DNA of 64,000 nucleotides from Closterium sp. Naga37s-1 (Eukaryota > Streptophyta > Zygnematophyceae > Desmidiales > Closteriaceae): positions 3,022,501 through 3,086,500 of the forward strand of contig CANJKZ010000724.1 in assembly GCA_947471745.1 (NCBI GenBank), given 5' to 3'. A program made the translations under genes and the position numbers. The notes beneath the pieces are model-generated. The model was not told the origin of the DNA. It saw nothing but the letters and a program-made list of their open reading frames with translations, and ran no database searches. This document shows, piece by piece, positions 32,901-42,886 of the stretch (positions are counted from its first letter, which is position 1; each line of letters begins with the position of its first letter).

Positions 32901-35772
32901 CGAGTCTCATACACCCATGCAGGTGCAAACACGGCCGCGGACGCCCCTCCCTGCAGCGCCACGCCCACCGCCTGCCCTGCATCAAAGCCCCTGGCGGCAC
33001 GGCCCGGTGCGAGAAAGCAGTCCACCCCCATGAACACATCGGGCGCACGGCTGCCCGCAAGGGCCACGGAGGACAGCACCTTAGCGGGGTCCTGGTGTGG
33101 GTGGCGTGGTGGTGGGGACAGGGAGGGGAGGGTGGGGAGGGAGGGCATGGCAGGGAGGGGCGGTGGTTGCCGCAAGGGCGGGTGAAAGGAGCGTGAGCGG
33201 CGTGCAAGGCATGGCGTGTGCTGTGGTGTGTGTGGAGAATCGGTGAGGTGATGAGTGCAGCGAAAGGGGTTAGGAAGAGCCGGGGGCGAGGGAACGGAAG
33301 AAACACAGCAGCAATGCAATAGGGCAGCAGGGCAGCAGGGGAGCGGCGGCACATGTGGCAGCAGCAGCGCACCTTCCAGGAGTAGTTAGTGAAGATGCCA
33401 TCACAGGCGAGGAAGAAGCAGCGGTTGGCCGGAGTGAGCGCGTCCTGCCACCTCAGCTCGCCCTCCTCCGTCACACTGTCATACCTGTGATGGGGAGAGA
33501 GGGGGGAGACAAGGGGGAGACAAGGGGGAGACAAGGGGGAGACAAGGGGGAGACAAGGGGGACACAAGGGGGAGACAAGGGGAGACAAGGGGAGACAAGG
33601 GGGAGACAAGGGGGAGACAAGGGGGAGACAAGGGGGAGACAAGGGGGAGACAAGTGGGAGACAAGGGGGAGGCAAGGGGGAGGCAAGGGGGAGACAAGGG
33701 GGAAACAAGGGGGAGACAAGGGGGAGACAAGGGGGATACAGGGGGGAGACAAGGGGGATACAGGGGGGAGACAAGGGGGATACAGGGGGGAGACAAGGGG
33801 GATACAGGGGGGATACAGGGGGGAGACAAGGGGGAGACAAGGGGGAGACAAGGGGGAGACAAGGGGGATACAGGGGGGAGACAAGGGGGATACAGGGGGG
33901 AGACAAGGGGGATACAGGGGGGATACAGGGGGGAGACAAGGGGGAGACAAGGGGGAGACAAAGGGGAGACAAGGGGAGACAAGGGGGAGGGGGAAGTGAA
34001 GGGGGAGAGAAGGTGAGAGAGAGATGGGAGAGAGGGAAGAAGAATAAGTCATGCATTTCAGCGATTAGACACGAAGCAATTAGGAGTGGTGGGTGGGGGG
34101 GGGAATGAAAAGGGACGGGGTGAAGCCAGCGGAGCCAAGGGAAACAAACGGCAGAGCAGACAAAAGGCAGTCTGATGCAGCGGGGAGCAGGGCGGCCTGG
34201 CGAGCAGGGCGGGAAGGGCGGGCAGCTGACCAGAGGACGAGGGCGTGGGGGGAGAGGGCGTGCATGTGGTGGGTGAGGGTGCGCAGGAAGTGCAGCATCG
34301 TGGGCACCCTCTCCTTCTCCACCGCGTTCTCTATGTTCACCTGCCACGTGCCATGCGGTTGGGTCGGGTGCAGTGGGGTGGCAGGGATGCTTGATGTGTG
34401 ATGTGAGGTGATGATGAGCAATGAGCAGGGAAGTGAATGGTGGGATATGGTGTGAGTGGAGATAATAGAATGCACGCGAAGCAAGTGGCAAGCGCACAGC
34501 TTGTGGGAGAGGACTCGTCCTAACGTGAGCAGAGCAGGGTGCAGCATGGCAACATGGGAACGTGGCCCAGACGAAAGGCAGCAGCAAGGAGCACCGGACG
34601 CCATCCCATCCACCACAGGCGCCCTCAAAAAAAAAAAAAACACTACATCCATCAGACAACACCCCACACCCCACCTCGTCCCACCCCATCCCTGCCCCAC
34701 AGCCCCCATGCCCCACATACTCCGCCCTTCTCCCTTCCCCCCTTCCCCGCTCTCCTCCACCCTATTCCCCTTCCCCCCCAGCAGCCCGGCAGTACAAGCC
34801 AGCCATGGAAGCCATGGTAGTGCGCGACGAGGGCGAGCTGGTGGGCCGCGCGGGCAGCAGTGGCGCGCGAGGCGAGCAGCTGCCGGCACACTTCAGCTCC
34901 TGCCTCCCACTCCGTGATGAACGTGCCCAGTACCTGGAGGTGGGGGGAAAGGTGGGGGGGGGGGCGGAAAGGTGGGGAGGGGGAGGGGAAGAGAAGGGGT
35001 GAGGGGAAGGGAAGGGGGGCAGAACAGTGCTGGCTCACATGTCATGGCGTGTGAGCGGCCCATGCGAGGCCACACAGAGGTGCATTCGGAAGTGGGGGAG
35101 GACGCGTGCATGGGTGGCTTGGTTATGCCAGGAACGAAAGGTTGTGCAATGGCAGGATGGCATCGTGGCAAAAGGCGCATGGAGCGACACAGCAACGACA
35201 CGCCTTTGATCGTTCTATTATCCTCGGCCGCACATCCCGCCGCCGAACCCCTCTCCGCATTCTCCCTCTCCGCCGCTCCCCCCACCGCTCTCAACCAAGC
35301 GCACCTCCACTCGCACCATGCATTGCCATTACCCCGTCGCCTCTACCCGCATCCCTACCCCCGTGCGCACCTGCACGCCGTGCGTGCGGCAGCAGTTGCT
35401 CCACGCCACGGGCGGCAGCGTCACCAGGTGGTGGCTGAAGTAAACCCACACGTCCACCGAGTCCCACTCCCACGCACGGTACACCTCGCTGCGCGCGCTC
35501 CCCTGCGCGCGCGCGTCCTCCACGTACCCCCCCATCATGTCGTGGCACGCTAACACCCGCTGCCGCCGCCGCCGCGGAAGCTCGCCGCGCGCCGCGCCGG
35601 GCGCGCTCCGCGCGCGGAAGGGCGCGGTGGCGCGGTTGTAGATTCCGCACGTGGCGGGGCTGCTGGGGCGCCAATGGAGAAGCTGGTCGAGGGACGTGAG
35701 GGGCGCGCAGACGGGCGCCACTGGCGGGGACGGCGGGACGGGGGGAAGCGGATCGGCGGAAGCGTCTGCCAT
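16429..35772 (-). CDS. ENGASE: Endo-beta-N-acetylglucosaminidase (ENGase, glycoside hydrolase family 85)
   Basis: Minus-strand gene of 19.3 kb. ENGase hydrolyses the GlcNAc-GlcNAc bond in the core of N-glycans, releasing free glycans, usually in the cytosol; no signal peptide is seen here. Exons (minus): 35772-35371 with start ATG, 34933-34796, 34340-34231, 33484-33373, 33091-32868, 20677-20371, 20013-19933, an unsure one near 19310-19250, 18892-18757, and terminal coding between about 17960 and 16429 (stop TGA). Phase is consistent across every confident junction. Conserved blocks: WEWDSVDVWVYFSHHLVTLP, HGVQ-VLGTFITEW, GFHGWL-VNIENAVE, WYDSVTEEGELRWQDAL, FLACDGIFTNYSWK, SAAVFAPAWVYETRQ, LPLFTAFDQ and HWSNFSCQTLR. 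The NIEN motif supplies the Asn that orients the acetamido group and the Glu acid/base. The C-terminal part is padded with Ala, Gly, Gln and acidic runs. One intron is 12.2 kb. Confidence 0.9.
18757..18892 (-). other. ENGase exon in the C-terminal beta-sandwich
   Basis: Reads VVDVFRPHVHVQPGTTLHVS, resembling the LFxxxLxL..xLxVSYxV strand pair after the GH85 barrel. Acceptor CCCCCCAG, donor TCT|GTGAGT. Another exon probably lies near 19310-19250 (FYGNSCLRF), with unclear limits. Confidence 0.6.
19103..19235. repeat. 19-bp x7 repeat with nested palindromes
   Basis: Seven units of ACCATGCATGCCGCACGGT. Each joint contains GGTACC, ATGCAT and GCATGC palindromes. Located in the ENGase gene, probably intronic. 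Confidence 0.92.
19933..20013 (-). other. ENGase exon, W-NxSCQ block
   Basis: 27 codons reading GVGTNIWLAGRHVASSHW then SNFSCQTLR, equivalent to the GxG...W.NLSCQ block closing the GH85 barrel. Flanked by CTCAG acceptor and CGG|GTAGGA donor; phase 0 at both ends. Confidence 0.85.
20371..20677 (-). other. ENGase exon with a low-complexity insert
   Basis: Reads LWHSIRTALHSHR, then about 75 residues rich in Gly, Glu and Gln, then LPLFTAFDQ, the counterpart of the FxSNFDQG block of GH85. The insert is in frame and ends at donor CAG|GTGTGT. Confidence 0.8.
20790..32525. repeat. 13-bp minisatellite, about 900 copies (11.7 kb)
   Basis: Consensus on the plus strand GGGCAGGGGAAGT. Most units are perfect. 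Variants: 12-mers with one G lost from either G run, 14-mers with an extra G, and rare substitutions (for example GGGCATGGGAAGT near 24650 and a TGTGCAG copy near 24945). Variant-dense blocks occur at about 22440-22980 and 29380-30380; about 27270-28370 is almost homogeneous. Because 13 is one more than a multiple of three and no unit contains a stop on either strand, all six frames stay open, giving frames of about 4,000 codons. Confidence 0.98.
32746..32852. repeat. CCATGC / CCAAG short-unit repeat
   Basis: Irregular repetition of GCCATGCCAAG and GCCATGCCATCC inside the giant intron, next to exon 32868-33091. Confidence 0.75.
32868..35772 (-). other. GH85 catalytic exons of ENGase
   Basis: Five exons carry the N-terminal half and the TIM-barrel core. 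The first exon starts with a Pro-rich 40-residue stretch (DPLPPVPPSPPVAPV) and has an Arg/Ala-rich loop. Introns: donor CAG|GTGCGC after 35371, donor CTT|GTACTG after 34796, donor TG|GTCAGC after 34231, donor AAG|GTGCGC after 33373, donor AG|GTGATG after 32868. The last donor opens the giant intron. Confidence 0.9.
33494..33992. repeat. 11-bp minisatellite with two unit types in an ENGase intron
   Basis: Unit GGGGGAGACAA alternates with a variant containing GGGATACAGGGG. The alternation pattern is repeated in two blocks (about 33730-33830 and 33860-33960), showing a segmental duplication within the array. Purine-rich on the plus strand, like the 13-bp array. Confidence 0.9.
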
Positions 35773-38146
35773 GGAGTGCGGTGGTGGTGAGGATGAGCCG
35801 CAGTGACTGGAGGGAGCCGCGCGGAATAGGGGGGGGGGGGGGGGGTGTGAGAGGCAGAAGGGAGAGATGATCGTCCCCCGTCTTCAGCGCGCCATACGGG
35901 TAAGAGAGGAGGGAAAACCCCTAGGTCATCGGCACTAGGTCCAGACGAGATGCGATGCAAGCATGTTTCCTGGCTCAGGATAAATATGTTCGTTTTCAGC
36001 CCAAATATAACGCCTCGCTACCCACTGGGTCAAAACGAGGGTTATATTTGAGGCGTAGCGGAGGCACTAGGAGGTGTCATGCGAGCTGGTCCGTGACTAG
36101 AATTCAGAGTGTGTCTCATGTGACTGATCCGCGCAACCCAGTCTGTTGCTATGGTCCGAATTCTGGTTCGACGGACCCATTTGGCAGACCAGCCATGGAC
36201 CAGAAGCGGACTGGTCTGCTTGATATGTTCCAGGGAAATTAGGACGTGGTGCAGATCGGGGCGACCTGAGGCTGATTGCCTTGATCCCGCGATCAACAAT
36301 TTCCGAGAAGGTCCAAGGGGTACTTTTGGGCAATCGGGGGCAATCTGTCGATCGCATTTGAGATCACGATCGATTGCCTCGATCTGATGCAATCGAATGC
36401 AACCGATCACGATCGAATGGCGAATGGCGAATATGCGCGACCACCGTCGCTGACGTTCGCTTCTGCTCGCTGCTACAAAACATCTCGCGACAGTCGAACT
36501 TTCCAGACTGAACCTCTGAACCAATCAACACAGCCCCAATGAAAATCAATGTGACACGCGTAATAGGGCAACACTGTAATTTCGCGGTACAGATGTACTC
36601 GCTTGATTTCGCCAAATTTGAGCTGGAAAGTACATATTACTACCCTGGAAGGCGCGGTTGATGTTTCGTCTTGTTTCGACGAAAATCAGGGTCAGTTCGC
36701 GCGGCGCGGGAAGCGATCGATGATTGCGTCAGATCGGGGCGATCACACCCAATCGCTCGCAATCTGATCCAATTGACCACCGATTGCGTGAGATCGAGGC
36801 GATCTGCACCACGTCCTTATCGACTGGTCACATATATGGCCGGTTTGTCAAGGATGGTCAATCGGCTATTGTGAACGGTCACAACCAGGGGTATTGCTAT
36901 GATTTTTGCTAGCTCGGACAATCCGGGCCCCTGCAAAAAAAACCTTATAAAAATCCGAGCCAGCGGAAAAAAAGCCTTCACGAATCTGAGTTCGAGCCAG
37001 AAAATGCCTGAAAACCCACCTTACCAGAATTTCGTGGGATGGGGGGGATTTTAGAGAGTCATAGTGGGGCTGTTCGCCAGCACCAATGAAGCAAAAAACC
37101 ATGGGAAAACGACGGGATTAGGAAGGTGGGTCTCGCCTTCCTGATCCCGTCAGTTAGGGTTCGTTTACCTCCGTCAGCCTGGTCAGCCCGTAAAAAAGGT
37201 GCCGAGCCTCCCCAACCGTCCAAACCAACAATCGAAGTGGGTGTCTGGCGAACGCCCCCATTTGTCCACCAAAACGAACTGCTCGACGGCAAATGGAGCG
37301 GGGACGCAACTTTGTCCCCAGGCAAGGTTCCATCCCCAAGCCATGCCATCGCCATGCCCAGTTTTTCGAAGCACAGCGATGGCATGGCCGTCGCATTGCC
37401 GTTCAGAGGGAAACCTCTAAACAGGCCATTTGTTTGACAAAGGGGGGTTCGAATACCCCCCATTTTTCCCCTCCCTAACACACCTTCGAGGTGGCGGGGG
37501 TTCTGTTTGAGCGGGGTGGGTTTTATTTGCGTTTTTTACCCACGTTGAGCAATTTTTGGTCAGCGGGCAACACAAGGGTCAGCGAGGCTAAACTTTCGCG
37601 CTATTGGGGGGAAGGTGGGGATGGACCTTCCCGATGCGGTTGCGTAATTTCGCCTTTCGGGCGCGCGAAGTTTATGGAGCGGCATTACGCCCAAACCTCG
37701 GAGGAGGGTTCCGCCCCCGTTTCCAGATGCGGTCGCGATGCCGATGCCATCGTTTTCTGTTCAAGAAACGATTTGCTGGCGAACAGCACCAGCGGAAAGG
37801 CTCGAAGGCTGGAAAGGTTGGAGATGTACGAGTGGCTCTAGAGGGGAGGGAGAGAGACTTTTGGTTAACTTAGAAAATGTTAGATATGGAAGGGAAATCA
37901 AGCACCTGGAACCAAGAGCGAATGCTAAAGGAGTTCCATTGAGAGTGGCATGTGCGTTGTACACAAAGAGAGGGAGACTGAATAAAAAGCAGATCTGGAA
38001 GAAAAAATGTTGTTAAAACTATCCGGGTCCCCTCTAAAATATCCTGGAGTGATTCGAGTGAGCTCAAGAATCACCCTTCAGTTTTACGGGTTGGTCCCAA
38101 AATCACCTAGTGAAAATCAGGGTTCCTCTAAGAAACACCTTAAAAT
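35773..38146. other. Non-coding interval upstream of ENGase
   Basis: Begins with a G run at about 35829-35846. No coding sequence recognised. It holds an inverted-repeat element at 36241-36817, a hairpin at 37111-37151 (16-bp arms GACGGGATTAGGAAGG, one mismatch, 9-nt loop) and a short inverted repeat GCCATGCCATCGC / GCGATGGCATGGC near 37340-37390. The ENGase promoter should lie close to 35773. Confidence 0.55.
36241..36817. repeat. MITE-like element with 18-bp inverted ends
   Basis: AGGACGTGGTGCAGATCG at 36241-36258 is found inverted at 36800-36817. The interior repeats GATCGGGGCGATC- and GATTGC-like words on both strands. No transposase. Flanking target duplication is not clear. Confidence 0.5.
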
Positions 38147-38289
38147 TGTCAAAAATGCTAGACAGAAAGTTAGAACAGGAAAGAGGGGTTGCACTAGCAA
38201 GCAGTTGAGTACATATAGGAAACCCTAAATTGGGCTGTACTCGCTATAGAGTACCCCACTGCAGGCTAGACAAATACAACATTCTGACA
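38147..38289 (-). repeat. LTR of element C (plus-left; 3' LTR)
   Basis: 143 bp, TGTCA...TGACA; nearly identical to 39653-39795. Confidence 0.92.
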
Positions 38290-39343
38290 CACCCCCATAG
38301 CCAAAGTGGGGTGTAATCAGCACAACAAGCAGGCAGAGCAATAGTTCACAATGATAAGCAAAGCTAGAGGCATTCACAAAGTGCAAGTGAGGAGGAGGAG
38401 TGACTGTGAGGGGAGAGGAGATGGTGGGCGGCAGCTGAAGCTGCTGGCACACGGCGCAACTGGAGCAACTGGCACACGGGCAACTGGAGTAACTGGCTCC
38501 GCGGCTAGACGAGCGGAAGGAGCAACTGACTCATGGGCGACTGGAGCAACGGGCTCACGGGCAACTGGAGCGACGGGCTCACGGGCGACTGGTGCAACGG
38601 TCTCACGGGCGACTGGAGCTGCTGGCTTCACGGCGGCCACCCCCCCTTCAACCTCCCCAAGCTGTCCTACACCCCTTTTACACACCCACTGCTGCACCCC
38701 TAGCTCCACTCCTACGGCACTCCCTTAGCACCACTCCTCCGGCTCCCACACATCCACCCCCCTCAGCGGCAGCTGCAGTAGTGGGAGACGGAGGAGGAGG
38801 AGGAGAAGCGAGTGGCGATGCACACACACCCGCCACCCCCAGAATCGGCACCGCGCAGTTGCACGAGGGCAGGGAGCGGTGCGCGGCTCCACAAGGCAGC
38901 ACGCGCTGGCTGCAGGGGCGGCTCGCGGGCTGGTGGGGCGGCTCGCGGGCTGTAGGGGCGGCTCGCGAGCTGCAGGGGGGGGAGCGTGCGGGCCCCCCGA
39001 GGGCGCCACGGCGGGTGACGGGAGGGGGGGCCGCGCGCGGGCCCCCGAGGGCGCCTCGACGGGCGACGGGAGGGGCTGCGCGCGGGCCCCCAGGGCACCT
39101 CGACGGGCGACGGGAGGGGGGGCGACGCGCGGGCCCCAGGGCGCCGCGACGAGGCGACGGGAGGGGACGACGCGCGGGCCCCCAGGGCGCCGCGACGAGG
39201 CGACGGGAGGGGACGACGCGCGGGCCCCCAAGGCGCCGCGACAAGGCGACGAGAGGGGGCAGCGCGCGGGCCCCCAAGGTGCCGCGACGAGGCGACGGGA
39301 GGGGACGGCGCGCGGGCCCCCAGGGCGCCGCGACAAGGCGACG

Positions 39344-39375
<32 letters not shown>

Positions 39376-39652
39376 GCGCACGGGTCCCTGGGGGCGCCGT
39401 GACGGGCGACGAAAAGCAGTGCGCGGGTCCCCGGGGGCGCCGCGACGGGCAGGGCAGGGCGCCGCGCGACGAGCAGAAAACCGCCGCGCGCCCCGAGCGC
39501 ACGGCGGGAAGAAAAAACGCCGCGCACCCCGAGCGCGCGGCAGGCAGGAAAGGTCGCACGCACGAGGCGCGCGATAGGAAGGACAGCAGCGGAAGACGTA
39601 GGTGGGCCCATCCACAGGATCGACCCGAGAGGGTCGACCTGCTCTGATACCA

Positions 39653-39795
39653 TGTCAGAAATGCTAGACAGAAAGTTAGAAGAGGAAAGAGGAGTTGCAC
39701 TAGCAAGCAGTTGAATACATATAGGAAACCCTAAATTGGGTTGTACTCGCTATAGAGTACCCCACTGCAGGCTAGACAAATACAACATTCTGACA
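39653..39795 (-). repeat. LTR of element C (plus-right; 5' LTR)
   Basis: 143 bp, preceded on the plus strand by the complement of the tRNA-Met primer site. Confidence 0.92.
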
Positions 39796-39800
39796 AAAAT

Positions 39801-40482
39801 TTCAATCAAAACAGGGTAATTGCCCTGATAATATAGGCCCTGGTCAAAACACGTTGGGAATCTATTATGGATTATTACACCACTATAACGGATACTCACA
39901 TCATTATAATCCCGGTAAACACATGCCTACATATAGTGTGTATAGTCCGAACTGTTATAACAAATTTGAATCGAGTGACTTATTATTTCAAATATGACAC
40001 CATATCCATTGGTATAACAAATATAACAAAGGATTTTTTTTTTAATATAATCAATTAAATGTTTGTTATTTAGTTTGAACTGTAGCAGCCAAAACTGCAT
40101 CTATTTTAGACAATAATGCGGAAATAGTCGCGACATTAATTTAGATGTAACAAATTTTCGCAGTGCTACGCACAAAATATGTGGGCCCTGAATCCGTATA
40201 ATGACTTAAGACATTTCATTTTCCGATTGAGCATTTCATCTGTGACCAAACGTGGTAGTGTTGTAGGCCAATGTGTAACTATATGAATGATGTGATCATA
40301 CGCAATAGGTTTCCCACGCACTGTGACCGTTCGCGATAGCGCACTGCCCATATATATGGCCAGCCATATAATTTCCCCAAAATCAATGGCATCGATGTAG
40401 TGTCATTCGAACATTGGGGGGTGAGTTCGAAATTTAGTCCCATCCTTCGATGGTTCGTAAGTTGGTCCACCAGGTTTGTGTC
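39801..40482. other. AT-rich non-coding interval
   Basis: No gene seen. The part near 40300-40365 shares short words (GAACGGTCACA, ATATATGGCC) in inverted orientation with 36832-36883, suggesting copies of one old repeat family. Confidence 0.5.
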
Positions 40483-40487
40483 GGACC

Positions 40488-41589
40488 TGTGGAGAGTCAC
40501 TTGAGTGAGCTAGACCACTGGGGGGTAGGCACGAACCACTAAGAGTTATCGTAGCTTTGCTTGCGTTCTTTAGCACTTGCACATTTAGGGAGAAGTTGGC
40601 AAGAGTTTCATTAGCAAAGTTGGAATTGCAGAATGATGAAGTTCACAATGACAAGAATGACTATATCAGGCACCTAGCAACTCTGCAGCTAGCCTGGTCG
40701 ACCACCAGCACTGCATGGTCGACCGCCTGCCAGCGTTGTGTAGAGGAGCCGCGCCAAGACTGGAGAAAGGTGACCTGCCAACACTGCAGGTCGACGGCGT
40801 GCCAACGCTGCAGCAGAGCGGCTGTCCAACGTTGCCCCGTAGAAGACAGCAGTGCGCACGCTCGCAGGTGCGCGCAGACGATTGGCCCGACTTGCATTGC
40901 TGTGCATCAGTTGGCTGTTGTCTGCGCCTGATGAGCCACATCGACTTCGGGATACCAGCCCGAAATCGCCTTCGCCATCGCGGCCTCGACAACGTTCGCG
41001 TGCCTCCGCAGAACTCGTCGAGCAGGTTACCCGGTCGAGCTGGACACCACCAGGTCAGTGCCGACTTGTTCAGGGGAAAGTTAACCAGAAGTTGTACGTG
41101 CTCGTCAACCACCCAGTGCTCTGGTCGATGACTCCCTCCTCGACCACAGCACTCGTCGAGCACCATCCTGGTCAACGGACCCCTCTATTGACCAGCACCG
41201 CAGCTGTTGTCGACAAGCTCCCCTCGTCGACCGCTGCTCATATGTCAGGTCGACGACTGCTGTCAACCTCCCGGTCGAACTGCTCCTCTTGGTCGATGGC
41301 CCACCCGTCGCCCAGCCTAGTCAGTTGCAGCCGTTGAGCTCCCTGGTCGACGACTCCAGCCCCATGACAGTCCTGTGTAGGTCGACAGCCACATCGTCGA
41401 CCTGCCCCACGGAAGAAGGCTGTCGAGCACTCCTGGTGGACGGCAACACCACAGCGGTCCCCTGCAGCTCGACGAAGCCCATCGAGAAGCTCTCCCACTG
41501 TGAACGGCCGGCTGCTACTCCCGTACATCCGACCAAGTCGTCGGCGTTGCCCAAGCGAGGGTGGGGACAACAATCCATTCCCGTTAACA
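40488..41589 (-). repeat. LTR of Copia B (3' LTR)
   Basis: Rich in GGTCGAC words; clearly similar along its length to 59184-60294 with small indels. Confidence 0.92.
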
Positions 41590-41759
41590 CTCCCCTGTTG
41601 CGCTCACGCTTGGGCCTCCAGCCTACACAGCAGTACTCCACGGAGAAAACTCGTTCTCGGCGTGCACCTCACTCACAACACGCCGTCACCGCACCAGCCG
41701 TGCACAAGGGCACAGCACCTACTGCTGCACATCATCGTCGCCGTCGCCGACGTCGGTCA

Positions 41760-42105
41760 GACGAACTTGGTCGATGGCGACAGAGCACCGGTTGAAATCC
41801 GGAAAATGCAGCGCCTTTGTTAGGAAGTCAGTCGGCTGCTCGGTGGTCGGGCTGTACTTCAGCACGAACTTCCTACGCCTCACCATGTGCTGCAGCCAGG
41901 CATAGCGTCACTCCATGTGCTTGAGGTTGTTAGTGAGATCCAAGCCCTCAGCGACCGTGATTGCCGACTTGTTGTCCATACGGAGGACAGTCGGCTTCCC
42001 AGCATCGAGCTGCTTGAACTCTGCAAGGAGGAAGCAAAGTCGACGCCCCTCCTTACCCACGTCCGTGGCCGCGACGTACTCCGACTCGGTCGAGGAGAGC
42101 GTTGC
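41760..42105 (-). pseudogene. Copia B RNase H, second half
   Basis: Minus strand from 42105: TLSSTESEYVAATDVGKEG, LRMDNKSAITVAEG, NLKHME then a stop, YAWLQHMV, TTEQPTDFLTKALHFPDF. Directly continues the half at 54343-54674. Confidence 0.9.
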
Positions 42106-42469
42106 TGTGAGAGTACGACGGCTTATGCTGGCTTTGCTAGCTTGCCTGCACTTTATTATGCTATTATATAGCTTAGCTTTATTTTATTTTGCTTGCTTTT
42201 GCTAGATTTCCTAGGTTCGTTGCTTTTACAATATTTATCATAGCTATAGGTACCGAACTAGGTTGAGTGCACCAATTTCTAGGCTTTTCGTTTGCCACCG
42301 AATGGCCTTCTACCGAATTCGGGAAGGATCCGTTCGGGACGCTTCACCACCCGCGGAACCTTCTAATAATACCCGGGGTACTGCCTTTGTGTCGAGCCTA
42401 TATATAGCCTTGCCTTGTACCCAGGTGAATCATTGAATAGAATTATCTTTCCTGAACCAGATCCTCACA
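42106..42469 (+). repeat. 5' LTR of the Gypsy element
   Basis: 364 bp; TATATATA at 42399-42406 is a likely core promoter element, about 60 bp before the LTR end. Confidence 0.93.
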
Positions 42470-42886
42470 CTTGGTAATCACGCGAGGTCTTCAATCGTTC
42501 AGTTCCGGCCTTTAAAAAACGCGGGGGAGAGGACAGAAGCGCCGATACGGGTATGTAAAACCAGTTCCGCACAATTTTTCTGAGTCCCCCTCGATTCGGT
42601 TTTCGAATACCCCTCAGATTTCTTGGTTGAAAGGTTGGAATTTTGACCGTTCGATTGACTCGAATCTCAACGGCCCAGAGAATTTCGCCCAAAAACGTTG
42701 GAATATGGAGCGTCGAATCGAGTTTTTCCTCAACGGCCGAGATCGAACGCGAATTTCGACTACGAGGGATTTACGCCACCTACAGAATTCGTGCTCGTCG
42801 ATTCTACAGTCGACTCGACTCGCAGTAAGTCGACCAGCACCTAGAATTCAATTATTTTCGTCGCGCATCTTCCCGTAAATCACCAA

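Larger units (their letters stand above)
38147..39795 (-). mobile_element. Element C: non-autonomous Copia-type LTR element
   Basis: Two 143-bp LTRs (38147-38289 and 39653-39795) start TGTCA and end TGACA and differ at about five positions by eye. Perfect 5-bp target duplication AAAAT (38142-38146 and 39796-39800). The minus strand reads TGGTATCAGAGC at 39652-39641 directly inside the right LTR, a textbook initiator tRNA-Met primer site, so the element runs on the minus strand. A purine tract complementary to CACCCCCATAG follows the left LTR. The 1.36-kb interior has only repeats: GCAACTGGAGCAACTGG-like near 38450-38620 and GC-rich GGCGACGGGAGGGG units near 38990-39350, plus a G run at about 39349-39376. 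No gag or pol domain. Confidence 0.9.

Noticed and set aside
19648..33185. Giant open frames of about 2,900-4,400 codons on both strands (Gly-Gln-Lys-Trp or Pro-Leu-Pro-Thr-Ser type)
   Set aside because: They are translations of a 13-bp tandem repeat without stops in any frame; frames overlap on both strands and cross recognised ENGase exons and an intron that joins in phase.
33355..33999. Gly-Asp-Lys-Gly repeat protein on the plus strand
   Set aside because: 11-bp minisatellite inside an ENGase intron; the minus-strand exons flanking it are well supported.
38592..39647. Arg/Gly/Pro-rich proteins in element C
   Set aside because: GC-rich repeat leader of a non-coding element; open in several frames because stops are rare in such DNA.
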